64,000 bases of DNA from Mactromeris polynyma (Eukaryota > Mollusca > Bivalvia > Venerida > Mactridae): contig JASFXZ010000026.1 of the NCBI GenBank assembly GCA_032209605.1, forward strand, positions 4,650,001 to 4,714,000, in the 5' to 3' direction. Numbering within the stretch: the first letter of the stretch is position 1; every line of letters begins with the position of its first letter. Made by a program: the position numbers and the translations under genes. Below, one piece after another: positions 26,201 through 40,261 of this stretch. The notes beneath the pieces were generated by a model, which was not told where the DNA came from, did not search any database, and was given only the letters and a program-made list of their open reading frames with translations.

Positions 26201-28750
26201 TAGAATATGCACTATTTCCCACTTTCAATGCCATTTATTGTATATTTGAGTTCATTTTTGAATATATTGACCACAAATTCATATACACCGAAAGAATATG
26301 CACAATTTTCCAGTTTCAATGCAATTGATGGGTATATTTGAGTGCATTTGTGAATATACTGACCTAAAATTCATATATAATGTGTTATATTTACTATTTT
26401 GAATGCAATAAGTGGGGAAAGTAGAGTTCACTTGTTTTATTATATTGACCTAATATACCTATTGAATATGCACTATTTCCCACTTTCAATGCAATTTATT
26501 GTATATTTGACTTCATTTTTGAATATATTGACCAAAAATTCATATACACCTAAAGAATATGCACAATTTTCCAGTTTCAATGCAATTGATGGGTATATTT
26601 CAGTGCATTTGTGGATCTATTGACCTAAAAGTCATACATAATTTGTTATATTTACTACATTTGTATTTGAATGCAATTAGTGAGTAAAATAGAGTACCCC
26701 TGTTGATAATATTGACCTTATATACCTAAATAATATGCACTATTTCCCAAGTTCACTGCAATTTATGGGATATTTGAGTTCATTTTTGAATATATTGACC
26801 ACAAATTCATATAAAACGTGTTTTATTTACTATTTTGAATGCAATTAGGGAGGAAAATAGAGTTCACCTGTTGATTATATTGACCTAATAAACCTATAGA
26901 TTATGTCAAATTTCCTATTTTGAATGCAATTTATGGGTATATGTCAGTCCTTTTGTGAATATATTGACATACAATTCATATATAATATGTTAAATTCACT
27001 GTTTTGAATGCAATTAGTGAGTAAAATAGAGTACCCCTGTTGATAATATTGACCTAATATACCTATAGAATATGCACTATTTCCCACTTTCAATGCAATT
27101 TATTGTATATTTGAGTTCATTTTTGAATATATTGACCACAAATTCATATACACCTAAAGAATATGCACAATTTTCCAGTTTCAATGCAATTGATGGGTAT
27201 ATTTGAGTGCATTTGTGGATCTATTGACCTAAAATTCATATATAATGTGTTATATTTACTATTTTGAATGCAATAAGTGGGGAAAGTAGAGTTCACTTGT
27301 TTTATTATCTTGACCTAATATACCTATAGAATATGCACTATTTCCCACTTTCAATGCAATTTATTGTATATTTGAGTTCATTTTTGAATATATTGACCAC
27401 AAATTCATATACACCTAAAGAATATGCACAATTTTCCAGTTTCAATGCAATTGATGGGTATATTTGAGTGCATTTGTGGATCTATTGACCTAAAAGTCAT
27501 ACTTAATTTGTTATATTTACTACATTTGTATTTGAATGCAATTAGTGAGTAAAATAGAGTACCCCTGTTGATAATATTGACCTAATATACCTATAGAATA
27601 TGCACTATTTCCCACTTTCAATGCAATTTATTGTATATTTGAGTTCAATTGTGCATATATTGACCTAAAATTCATATATAATATGTTATATTCACTGTTT
27701 TGAATGCAATTAGTGAGTAAAATAGAGTACCCCTGTTGATAATATTGACCTAATATACCTATAGAATATGCACTATTTCCCACTTTCAATGCCATTTATT
27801 GTATATTTGAGTTCATTTTTGAATATATTGACCACAAATTCATATACACCTAAAGAATATGCACAATTTTCCAGTTTCAATGCAATTGATGGGTATATTT
27901 GAGTGCATTTGTGAATATACTGACCTAAAATTCATATATAATGTGTTATATTTACTATTTTGAATGCAATTAGTGAGTAAAATAGAGTACCCCTGTTGAT
28001 AATATTGACCTTATATACCTAAATAATATGCACTATTTCCCAAGTTCACTGCAATTTATGGGATATTTGAGTTCATTTTTGAATATATTGACCACAAATT
28101 CATATAAAACGTGTTTTATTTACTATTTTGAATGCAATTAGGGAGGAAAATAGAGTTCACCTGTTGATTATATTGACCTAAAAAACCTATAGATTATGTC
28201 AAATTTCCTATTTTGAATGCAATTTATGGGTATATGTCAGTCCTTTTGTGAATATATTGACATACAATTCATATATAATATGTTATATTCACTGTTTTGA
28301 ATGCAATTAGTGAGTAAAATAGAGTACCCCTGTTGATAATATTGACCTAATATACCTATAGAATATGCACTATTTCCCACTTTCAATGCAATTGATGGGT
28401 ATATTTGAGTGCATTTGTGAATATACTGACCTAAAATTCATATATAATGTGTTATATTTACTATTTTGAATGCAATAAGTGGGGAAAGTAGAGTTCACTT
28501 GTTTTATTATATTGACCTAATATACCTATAGAATATGCACTATTTCCCACTTTCAATGCAATTTATTGTATATTTGAGTTCATTTTTGAATATATTGACC
28601 ACAAATTCATATACACCTAAAGAATATGCACAATTTTCCAGTTTCAATGCAATTGATGGGTATATTTGAATGCATTTGTGGATCTATTGACCTAAAAGTC
28701 ATACATAATTTGTTATATTTACTACATTTGTATTTGAATGCAATTAGTGA
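23290..28750 (+). repeat. Nested sub-HOR block: 261/696/866-bp cycles
   Basis: The block is built from tail-type monomers joined by an A/B hybrid junction, where TTGACCACAAATTCATATA runs straight into CACCTAAAG. ACACC of that junction occurs in pairs exactly 261-262 bp apart: 23331/23593, 24197/24458, 24893/25154, 25589/25850, 26285/26546 and 27150/27411, followed by 27846 and 28613. Pair-to-pair spacing is 866, 696, 696, 696, 865 and 696 bp; the 170-bp step is one monomer. The AAACGTG tail marker recurs at 23861, 25422, 26814, 28107 and 28881. This is a young local amplification inside one HOR unit. The plus-strand open frames here (23446, 25007, 26399) are by-products of it. Confidence 0.88.
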
Positions 28751-29191
28751 GTAAAATAGAGTACCCCTGTTGATAATATTGACCTTATATACCTAAATAA
28801 TATGCACTATTTCCCAAGTTCACTGCAATTTATGGGATATTTGAGTTCATTTTTGAATATATTGACCACAAATTCATATAAAACGTGTTTTATTTACTAT
28901 TTTGAATGCAATTAGGGAGGAAAATAGAGTTCACCTGTTGATTATATTGACCTAATAAACCTATAGATTATGTCAAATTTCCTATTTTGAATGCAATTTA
29001 TGGGTATATGTCAGTCCTTTTGTGAATATATTGACATACAATTCATATATAATATGTTATATTCACTGTTTTGAATGCAATTAGTAAGGAAAATAGAGTT
29101 CCCCTTTTGATTTCATTGACATAATACACCTAAAGAATATTCACAATTTCCCATTTTCAATGCTGTTTCTGGGTATATTTGAGTACATTTT

Positions 29192-29829
29192 GCGCATGGT
29201 GGACGGAGCTCCGCAAAAACACGCCGTATGTTGAACATTTAACCGGTTCTCACTCGTTGGAAATAAAGAAAATACCCTCACTCGTTGGAAATGAATACTT
29301 TGACCATATTAGCCGGTCATTTCACGGTATTTGCGGGGCCGAAATGTAGGTCCCAGTTATTGTAAAGCAAGGCGAAGTGTATAATATAACCTACTTCTAG
29401 TTCAGTTTGAATACTTTGAGGTACTGTGAATATAAATTCTTTACATTTTTACACAACCCTTCATTTAAGAATCATATGATTTATACTATGGAATACATAA
29501 TACTAAAAGTGAACAAAAAGAAGAACCATATAACCATATAGCTTAAAACATGCTAAGGTTTGCTAAAATAGTTATTAGTTAACTTGAAAGATATGAGATG
29601 GGTTTGAAAAATACAATCTGACACAAAATAGATAAATACACCAACATTCAAATATTAAATGATTATGTATAGAATGTTGTAATCATATTCGTATTTGAAT
29701 TTTATTAACTACTAAGAATTTCAGATAGCTAGGCTATATGATCAGATTACTTGAATAAATTTAAGGCTGTGTCTCATTCGAAATATTGTTATGCTCTGGT
29801 CCCCAAATATACAACCTGAAATATCAGTT
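29192..29829 (+). repeat. 638-bp cassette, copy 6
   Basis: This is the first copy with CATATAGCTTAAAAC, the variant shared with copies 7, 8 and 9 and absent from 1-5. The paired TCGTTGGAA motifs are at 29250-29264 and 29278-29292. Confidence 0.93.
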
Positions 29830-32548
29830 AAATTCATATATACCATGTTATAATTACTATTTTGAATGCAATTAGTGAGGAAAATAGAGTTCACCTGTTG
29901 ATTATATTGACTTAATATACCCATAGAATATGCACAATTTCCCACTTTCAATGCAATTTATGGGTATATTTGAGTTCAAGTGTGACTATATTGACCCAAT
30001 ATTCATATATAATGTGTTTTATTCACCATTTTGAATGCAATAAGTGTGGAAAATAGAGTTCACCTGTTGATTATATTGACCTAATATACCTAAAAATATG
30101 CACTATTTCCCACTTTCAATGCAATTTATGTTATATTTGACTTCATTTGTTAATCTATTGACCTAAAAGTCATACTAATTTGTTATATTTACTATTTTGA
30201 ATGCAATTAGTTAGGAAAATAGAGTTCACCTTTTGATTAAATTGACCTAATATACCTATAGAATATGCACAATTTTCCAGTTTCAATGCAATTGATGCTA
30301 TATTTGAGTGCATTTGTGAATATACTGACCTAAAATTCATATACAAAATGTATAATGTGTTATATTTACTATTTTGAATGCAATAAGTGGGGAAAGTAGA
30401 GTTCACTTGTTTTATTATATTGACCTAATATACCTAAAGACTATGCACAATTTCCCACTTTCAATGCAATTTATGGGTATATTTGAGTTCATTTGTGGAT
30501 CTATTGACCTAAAAGTCATACATAATTTGTTATATTTAATACATTTGTATTTGAATGCAATTAGTGAGTAAAATAGAGTACACATTTTGATTACATTGAC
30601 CTATTATACCTAAACAATATGCACAATTTACAACTTACAATGCAATTTATGGGTATATTTGGGTTCATTTGTGAATATACTGACCTAAAATTCATATATA
30701 ATGTGTGATATTCACTCTTTTGAATGCAATAAGTGAGGAAAATAGAGTTCATCTTTTGATTACATTGACCTTATATAACTAAAGAATATGCACAATTTTC
30801 CACTTTCAATGCAATTGATGGGTATACTTGAGTGCATTTGTGACTTAATTGACCTAAAATTCATATATAATATGTTATATTCACTGTTTTGAATGTAATT
30901 AGTGAGTAAAATAGAGTACCCCTGTTGATAATATTGACCTTAGATACCAAAAGAATATGCACTATTTCCCACTTATAATGCAATTTATGGTATATTTGAG
31001 TTCATTTTTGAATATATTGACCACAAATTCATATATAATGTGTGATATTCACTGTTTTGAATGCAATTAGTGAGGAAAATAGAGTTCACCTTTTGATTAC
31101 ACTGACCCAATATACCTAAATAATATGCACAATTTACAACTTACAATGCAATTTATGGGTATATTTGTGTTCATTTGTGAATATACTGACCTAAAATGCA
31201 TATATAATATGTTATATTCACTGTTTTGAATGCAGTTAGTGAGTAAAATAGAGTTCCCCTGTTGATAATATTGACCTAATATACCTATAGAATATGCACT
31301 ATTTCCCACTTTCAATGCAATTGATGGTATATTTGAGTTCAATTGTGCATATATTGACCTAAAATTCATATATAATATGTTATATTCACTGTTTTGAATG
31401 CAGTTAGTGAGTAAAATAGAGTTCCCCTGTTGATAATATTGACCTAATGTACCTTTAGAATATGCATAATTTTCCACTTTCAATGCAATTCATGGGTAAA
31501 TTTGAGTTCATATGTGACTATATTGACCTAAAATTCATATATAATGTGTGATATTCACTGTTTTGAATGCAATTAATGAGTAAAATAGAGTTCACCTTTT
31601 GATTACATTGACCTAATATACCTAAAGAATATGCACAATTTTCCACTTTTAATGCAATTGATGTGTATATTTGAGTGCATTTGTGACTATAATGACCTAA
31701 AATCCATATATAATATGTTATATTCACTGTTTTGAATGCAATTAGTGAGGAAAATAGAGTTCACCTTTTGATTACATTGACCATATATAACTAAATAATA
31801 TGCACAATTTACAACTTACAATGCAATTTATGGGTATGTTTGTATTCATTTGTGAATATTCTGACCTAAAATTCATATATAATATGTTATATTCACTGTT
31901 TTGAATGCAATTAGTGAGTAAAATAGAGTACCCCTGTTGATAATATTGACCTAATATACCTATAGAATATGCACTATTTCCCACTTTCAATGCAATTTAT
32001 TGTATATTTGTGTTCATTTTTGAATATATTGACCACAAATTCATATACACCTAAAGAATATGCACAATTTTCCAGTTTCAATGCAATTGATGGGTATATT
32101 TGAGTGCATTTGTGAATATACTGACCTAAAATTCATATATAATGTGTTATATTTACTATTTTGAATGCAATAAGTGGTGAAAGTACAGTTCACTTGTTTT
32201 ATTATATTGACCTAATATACCTAAATAATATGCACAATATACAACTTTCAATGCAATTTATGGTATATTTGAGTTCAATTGTGCATACATTGACCTAAAA
32301 TTCATATATAATATGTTATTTTCACTGTTTTGAATGCAATTAGTGAGTAAAATAGAGTACCCCTGTTGATAATATTGACCTAATATACCTATAGAATATG
32401 CACTATTTCACACTTTCAATGCAATTTATGGTATATTTGAGTTCAATTGTGCATATATTGACCTAAAATTCATATATAATATGTTATATTCACTGTTTTG
32501 AATGCAATTAGTGAGTAAAATAGAGTACCCCTGTTGATAATATTGACC

Positions 32549-33500
32549 TTATATACCTAAATAATATGCACTATTTCCCACTTTCAATGCAATTGATGGT
32601 ATATTTGTGTTCATTTGTGAATATTCTGACCTAAAAGGCATATATAATATGTTATATTCACTGTTTTGAATGCAGTTAGTGAGTAAAATAGAGTTCCCCT
32701 GTTGATAATATTGACCTAATGTACCTATAGAATATGCACAATTTTCCACTTTCAATGCAATTTATGGGTAAATTTGAGTTCAAATGTGACTATATTGACC
32801 TAAAATTCATATATAATGTGTGATATTCACTGTTTTGAATGCAATTAGTGAGTAAAATAGAGTTCACCTTTTGATTACATTGACCTAATATACCTAAATA
32901 ATATGCACAATTTACAACTTTTTATGCAATTGATGGGTATATTTGAGTGCATTTGTGACTATATTGACCTAAAATTCATATGTAATATGTTATGTTCAAT
33001 GTTTTGAATGCAATTAGTGAGTAAAATAGTGTACCCCTGTTGATAGTATTGACCTTAGATACCTAAAGAATAGGCACTATTTCCCACTTTCAATGCAATA
33101 TATGGTATATTTGAGTTCATTTGTGGATCTATTGACCTAAATGTCATACATAATTTGTTAGATTTACTACATTTGTATTTGAATGCAATTAGTGAGTAAA
33201 ATAGAGTTCACATTTTGATTACATTGACCTAATATACCTAAATAATATGCACAATTTACAACTTACAACGCAATTTAGGGGTATATTTATGTACATTTGT
33301 GAATATACTGACCTAAAATTCATTTTTAATGTGTGATAAACTGTTTTGAATGCAATTAGTGAGGAAAATAGAGTTCACCTTTTGATTACATTGACCTAAT
33401 ATACCTAAAGTATATGCACAATTTTCCACTTTCAATGCAATTGATGGGTATATTTGAGTGCATTTGTGACTCTATTGACCTAAAATTCATATATAATATG
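32549..33500 (+). repeat. Segment duplicated 4,377 bp downstream (first copy)
   Basis: This stretch recurs at 36926-37877 at a constant shift of 4,377 bp. Shared private variants are AAAAGGCATATATAA, ACTTTTTATGCAATT, TATGTTCAATG and the shortened GTGTGATAAACTG with ATTCATTTTTAATG. The outer limits are approximate because the flanks are also satellite. Confidence 0.75.
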
Positions 33501-34390
33501 TTATATTCACTGTTTTGAATGCAATTAGTGAGTAAAATAGAGTACCCCTGTTGATAATATTGACCTAATATACCTATAGAATATGCACTATTTCCCACTT
33601 TCAATGCAATTTATGGTATATTTGAGTTCAAATGTGACTATATTGACCTAAAATTCATATATAATGTGTGATATTCACTGTTTTGAATGCAATTAGTGAG
33701 GAAAATAGAGTTCACCTTTTGATTACACTGACCCAATATACCTAAATAATATGCACAATTTACAACTTACAATGCAATTTATGGGTATATTTGTGTTCAT
33801 TTGTGAATATACTGACCTAAAATGCATATATAATATGTTATATTCACTGTTTTGAATGCAGTTAGTGAGTAAAATAGAGTTCCCCTGTTGATAATATTGA
33901 CCTAATGTACCTATAGAATATGCATAATTTTCCACTTTCAATGCAATTTATGGGTAAATTTGAGTTCAAATGTGACTATATTGACCTAAAATTCATATAT
34001 AATGTGTGATATTCACTGTTTTGAATGCAATTAATGAGTAAAATAGATTTCACCTTTTGATTACATTGACCTAATATACCTAAAGAATATGCACAATTTT
34101 TCACTTTCAATGCAATTGATGTGTATATTTGAGTGCATTTGTGACTATAATGACCTAAAATTCATATATAATATGTTATATTCACTGTTTTGAATGCAAT
34201 TAGTGAGGAAAATAGAGTTCACCTTTTGATTACATTGACCATATATAACTAAATAATATGCACAATTTACAACTTACAATGCAATTTATGGGTATGTTTG
34301 TGTTCATTTGTGAATATACTGACCTAAAATTCATATATAATATGTTATATTCACTGTTTTGAATGCAATTAGTGAGTAAAATAGAGTAAC

Positions 34391-36724
34391 CCTGTTGATA
34401 ATATTGACCTTATATACCTAAATAATATGCACTATTTCCCCACTTTCAATGCAATTGATGGTATATTTGTGTTCATTTGTGAATAAACTGACCTAAAATG
34501 CATATATAATATGTTATATTAACTGTTTTGAATGCAGTTAGTGAGTAAAATAGAGTTCCCCTGTTGATAATATTGACCTGATGTACCTATAGAATATGCA
34601 TAATTTTCCACTTTCAATGCAATTCATGGGTAAATTTGAGTTCAAATGTGACTATATTGACCTAAACTTCATATATAATGTGTGATATTCACTGTTTTGA
34701 ATGCAATTAATGAGTAAAATAGAGTTCACCTTTTGATTACATTGACCTAATATACCTAAAGAATATGCACAATTTTCCACTTTTAATGCAATTGATGTGT
34801 ATATTTGAGTGCATTTGTGACTATAATGACCTAAAATTCATATATAATATGTTATATTCACTGTTTTGAATGCAATTAGTGAGGAAAATAGAGTTCACCT
34901 TTTGATTACATTGACCATATATAACTAAATAATATGCACAATTTACAACTTACAATGCAATTTATGGGTATGTTTGTGTTCATTTGTGAATATACTGACC
35001 TAAAATTCATATATAATATGTTATATTCACTGTTTTGAATGCAATTAGTGAGTAAAATATAGTACCCCTGTTGATAATATTGACCTAATATACCTATAGA
35101 ATATGCACTATTTCCCACTTTCAATGCAATTGATGGTATATTTGAGTTCAATTGTGCATATATAATATGTTATATTCACTGTTTTGAATGCAATTAGTGA
35201 ATAAAATAGAGTTCCCCTGTTGATAAAATTGACCTAATATACCTAAATAATATGCACAATTTACAACTTTCAATGCAATTTATGGTATATTTGAGTTCAA
35301 TTGTGCATATATTGACCTAAAATTCATATATAATTTGTTATTTTCACTGTTTTGAATGCAATTAGTGAGTAAAATAGAGTACCCCTGTTGATAATATTGA
35401 CCTAATATACCTATAGAATATGCACTATTTCCCACTTTCAATGCAATTTATGGTATATTTGAGTTCAATTGTGCATATATTGACCTAAAATTCATATATA
35501 ATATGTTATATTCACTGTTTTGAATGCAATTAGTGAGTAAAATAGAGTAACCCTGTTGATAATATTGACCTTATATACCTAAATAATATGCACTATTTCC
35601 CACTTTCAATGCAATTGATGGTATATTTGTGTTCATTTGTGAATATTCTGACCTAAAATGCATATATAATATGTTATATTCACTGTTTTGAATGCAGTTA
35701 GTGAGTAAAATAGAGTTCCCCTGTTGATAATATTGACCTAATGTACCTATAGAATATGCATAATTTTCCACTTTCAATGCAATTTATGGGTAAATTTGAG
35801 TTCAAATGTGACTATATTGACCTAAAATTCATATATAATGTGTGATATTCACTGTTTTGAATGCAATTAGTGAGTAAAATAGAGTTCACCTTTTGATTAC
35901 ATTGACCTAATATACCTAAATAATATGCACAATTTACAACTTTTAATGCAATTGATGGGCATATTTGAGTGCATTTGTGACTATATTGACCTAAAATTCA
36001 TATGTAATATGTTATATTCAATGTTTGGAATGCAATTAGTGAGTAAAATAGTGTACCCCTGTTGATAGTATTGACCTTAGATACCTAAAGAATAGGCACT
36101 ATTTCCCACTTTCAATGCAATATATGGTATATTTGAGTTCATTTGTGGATCTATTGACCTAAAAGTCATACATAATTTGTTTGATTTACTACATTTGTAT
36201 TTGAATGCAATTAGTGAGTAAAATAGAGTTCACATTTTGATTACATTGACCTAATATACCTAAATAATATGCACAATTTACAACTTACAATGCAATTTAG
36301 GGGTATATTTATGTACATTTGTGAATATACTGACCTAAAATTCATATTTAATGTGTGATATTCACTGTTTTGAATGCAATTAGTGAGGAAAATAGAGTTC
36401 ACCTTTTGATTACATTGACCTAATATACCTAAAGAATATGCACAATTTTCCACTTTCAATGCAATTGATGGGTATATTTGAGTGCATTTGTGACTCTATT
36501 GACCTAAAATTCATATATAATATGTTATATTCACTGTTTTGAATGCAATTAGTGAGTAAAATAGAGTAACCCTGTTGATAATATTGACCTTATATACCTA
36601 AATAATATGCACTATTTCCCACTTTCAATGCAATTTATGGTATATTTGAGTTCAATTGTGACTATATTGATCTAAAATTCATATATAATGTGTGATATTC
36701 TCTGTTTTGAATGCAATTAGTGAG
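34391..36724 (+). repeat. 2.33-kb segment shared with unit 7 (first copy)
   Basis: This matches 40262-42595 at a constant shift of 5,871 bp. Private shared variants are an extra C in TTCCCCACTTTC (34437), AACTGTTTTGAATGCAG, and a 19-bp deletion at about 35,157 where GTGCATATAT joins AATATG directly. The deletion removes one of two CATATAT repeats plus the 12 bp between them. Divergence resumes at the GAGTAAAA/GAGGAAAA difference around 36,724. Confidence 0.8.
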
Positions 36725-36925
36725 TAAAATAGAGTACCCCTGTTGATAATATTGACCTAATATACCTATAGAATATGCACTATTTCCCACTTATAATGCA
36801 ATTTATGGTATATTTGAGTTCATTTTTGAATATATTGACCACAAATTCATATATAATGTGTGATATTCACTGTTTTGAATGCAATTAGTGAGGAAAATAG
36901 AGTTCACCTTTTGATTACACTGACC

Positions 36926-37877
36926 CAATATACCTAAATAATATGCACTATTTCCCACTTTCAATGCAATTGATGGTATATTTGTGTTCATTTGTGAATA
37001 TTCTGACCAAAAAGGCATATATAATATGTTATATTCACTGTTTTGAATGCAGTTAGTGAGTAAAATAGAGTTCCCCTGTTGATAATATTGACCTAATGTA
37101 CCTATAGAATATGCATAATTTTCCACTTTCAATGCAATTTATGGGTAAATTTGAGTTCAAATGTGACTATATTGACCTAAAATTCATATATAATGTGTGA
37201 TATTCACTGTTTTGAATGCAATTAGTGAGTAAAATAGAGTTCACCTTTTGATTACATTGACCTAATATACCTAAATAATATGCACAATTTACAACTTTTT
37301 ATGCAATTGATGGGTATATTTGAGTGCATTTGTGACTATATTGACCTAAAATTCATATGTAATATGTTATGTTCAATGTTTTGAATGCAATTAGTGAGTA
37401 AAATAGTGTACCCCTGTTGATAGTATTGACCTTAGATACCTAAAGAATAGGCACTATTTCCCACTTTCAATGCAATATATGGTATATTTGAGTTCATTTG
37501 TGGATCTATTGACCTAAAAGTCATACATAATTTGTTAGATTTACTACATTTGTATTTGAATGCAATTAGTGAGTAAAATAGAGTTCACATTTTGATTACA
37601 TTGACCTAATATACCTAAATAATATGCACAATTTACAACTTACAATGCAATTTAGGGGTATATTTATGTACATTTGTGAATATACTGACCTAAAATTCAT
37701 TTTTAATGTGTGATAAACTGTTTTGAATGCAATTAGTGAGGAAAATAGAGTTCACCTTTTGATTACATTGACCTAATATACCCAAAGAATATGCACAATT
37801 TTCCACTTTCAATGCAATTGATGGGTATATTTGAGTGCATTTGTGACTCTATTGACCTAAAATTCATATATAATATG
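36926..37877 (+). repeat. Segment duplicated 4,377 bp upstream (second copy)
   Basis: This is the second copy of 32549-33500, with the same private variants (GTGTGATAAACTG at 37710). It lies inside the same HOR unit, so the duplication enlarged the variable middle of unit 6. Confidence 0.75.
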
Positions 37878-38877
37878 TTATATTCACTGTTTTGAATGCA
37901 ATTAGTGAGTAAAATAGTGTACCCCTGTTGATAGTATTGACCTTAGATACCTATAGAATAGGCACTATTTCCCACTTTCAATGCAATATATGGTATATTT
38001 GAGCTCATTTGTGGATCTATTGACCACAAATTCATATACACCTAAAGAATATGCACAATTTTCCAGTTTCAATGCAATTGATGGGTATATTTGAGTGCAT
38101 TTGTGAATATACTGACCTAAAATTCATATATAATGTGTTATATTTACTATTTTGAATGCAATAAGTGGGGAAAGTAGAGTTCACTTGTTTTATTATATTG
38201 ACCTAATATACCTATAGAATATGCACTATTTCCCACTTTCAATGCAATTTATTGTATATTTGAGTTCATTTTTGAATATATTGACCACAAATTCATATAC
38301 ACCTAAAGAATATGCACAATTTTCCAGTTTCAATGCAATTGATGGGTATATTTGAATGCATTTGTGGATCTATTGACCTAAAAGTCATACATAATTTGTT
38401 ATATTTACTACATTTGTATTTGAATGCAATTAGTGAGTAAAATAGAGTACCCCTGTTGATAATATTGACCTTATATACCTAAATAATATGCACTATTTCC
38501 CAAGTTCACTGCAATTTATGGGATATTTGAGTTCATTTTTGAATATATTGACCACAAATTCATATAAAACGTGTTTTATTTACTATTTTGAATGCAATTA
38601 GGGAGGAAAATAGAGTTCACCTGTTGATTATATTGACCTAATAAACCTATAGATTATGTCAAATTTCCTATTTTGAATGCAATTTATGGGTATATGTCAG
38701 TCCTTTTGTGAATATATTGACATACAATTCATATATAATATGATATATTCACTGTTTTGAATGCAATTAGTAAGGAAAATAGAGTTCCCCTTTTGATTTC
38801 ATTGACATAATACACCTAAAGAATATTCACAATTTCCCATTTTCAATGCTGTTTCTGGGTATATTTGAGTACATTTT

Positions 38878-39514
38878 GCGCATGGTGGACGGAGCTCCGC
38901 AAAAACACGCCGTATGTTGAACATTTAACCGGTTCTCACTCGTTGGAAATAAAGAAAATACCCTCACTCGTTGGAAATGAATACTTTGACCATATTAGCC
39001 GGTTTTTCACGGTATTTGCGGGGCCGAAATGTAGGTCCCAGTTATTGTAAAGCAAGGCGAAGTGTATAATATAACCTACTTCTAGTTCAGTTTGAATACT
39101 TTGAGGTACTGTGAATATAAATTCTTTACATTTTTACACAACCCTTCATTTAAGAATCATATGATTTATACTATGGAATACATAATACTAAAAGTGAACA
39201 AAAAGAAGAACCATATAACCATATAGCTTAAAACATGCTAAGGTTTGCTAAAATAGTTATTAGTTAACTTGAAAGATATGAGATGGGTTTGAAAAATACA
39301 ATCTGACACAAAATAGATAAATACACCAACATTCAAATATTAAATGATTATGTATAGAATGTTGTAATCATATTCGTATTTGAATTTTATTAACTACTAA
39401 GAATTTCAGATAGCTAGGCTATATGATCAGATTACTTGAATAAATTTAAGGCTGTGTCTCATTCGAAATATTGTTATGCTCTGGTCCCCAAATATACAAC
39501 CTGAAATATCAGTT
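38878..39514 (+). repeat. 637-bp cassette, copy 7 (1-bp deletion)
   Basis: This is the only copy of different length: CCGGTTTTTCACGG replaces CCGGTCATTTCACGG. The shift opens a 61-codon plus-strand frame (38865-39050) that is closed in the other eight copies. This argues for a chance frame. It carries CATATAGCTTAAAAC like copies 6, 8 and 9. The paired TCGTTGGAA motifs are at 38936-38950 and 38964-38978. Confidence 0.92.
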
Positions 39515-40261
39515 AAATTCATATATACCATGTTATAACTACTATTTTGAATGCAATTAGTGAGGAAAATAGAGTTCACCTGTTGATTATATTGACTTAA
39601 TATACCCATAGAATATGCACAATTTCCCACTTTCAATGCAATTTATGGGTATATTTGAGTTCAAGTGTGACTATATTGACCCAATATTCATATATAATGT
39701 GTTATATTCACCATTTTGAATGCAATAAGTGTGGAAAATAGAGTTCACCTGTTGATTATATTGACCTAATATACCTAACAATATGCACTATTTCCCACTT
39801 TCAATGCAATTTATGTTATATTTGACTTCATTTGTTAATCTATTGACCTAAAAGTCATACTAATTTGTTATATTTACTATTTTGAATGCAATTAGTTAGG
39901 AAAATAGAGTTCACCTTTTGATTAAATTGACCTAATATACCTATAGAATATGCACAATTTTCCAGTTTCAATGCAATTGATGCTATATTTGAGTGCATTT
40001 GTGAATATACTGACCTAAAATTCATATACAAAATGTATAATGTGTTATATTTACTATTTTGAATGCAATAAGTGGGGAAAGTAGAGTTCACTTGTTTTAT
40101 TATATTGACCTAATATACCTAAAGACTATGCACAATTTCCCACTTTCAATGCAATTTATGGTATATTTGAGTTCATTTGTGGATCTATTGACCTAAAAGT
40201 CATACATAATTTGTTATATTTACTACATTTGTATTTGTAATTAGTGAGTAAAATAGAGTAC

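Larger units (their letters stand above)
20977..29191 (+). repeat. HOR unit 5 (8,215 bp), rearranged
   Basis: The unit is cassette copy 5 plus satellite 21615-29191. The head follows unit 1 (shift 20,406 bp, +9-bp marker at 22129) to about 22,790. There GAGTTCAATTGTG joins GATCTATTGACATAAAAG, and the sequence continues as unit 1 from about 4,050, a loss of about 1,664 bp (about ten monomers). It then runs into a nested sub-repeat block (about 23.29-28.75 kb) before the standard tail (AAACGTG at 28881, 311 bp before the next cassette). Confidence 0.9.
29192..38877 (+). repeat. HOR unit 6 (9,686 bp)
   Basis: The unit is cassette copy 6 plus satellite 29830-38877. The head is standard (+9-bp marker at 30344, 1,152 bp in) to about 30.8 kb. 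The expanded middle has its own variants: CTTATAATGCAATT monomers (30971), AATGCATATATAA monomers, GTGTGATAAACTG at 33331 and 37710, and a 19-bp deletion at about 35,157. Hybrid junctions are at 32047, 38038 and 38299. The tail is standard. Confidence 0.9.

Noticed and set aside
38865..39050. 61-codon plus-strand frame in cassette copy 7 as a gene or gene relic
   Set aside because: It exists only because of a 1-bp deletion in this copy. The other eight cassettes close the frame, and I recognise no protein family in it.
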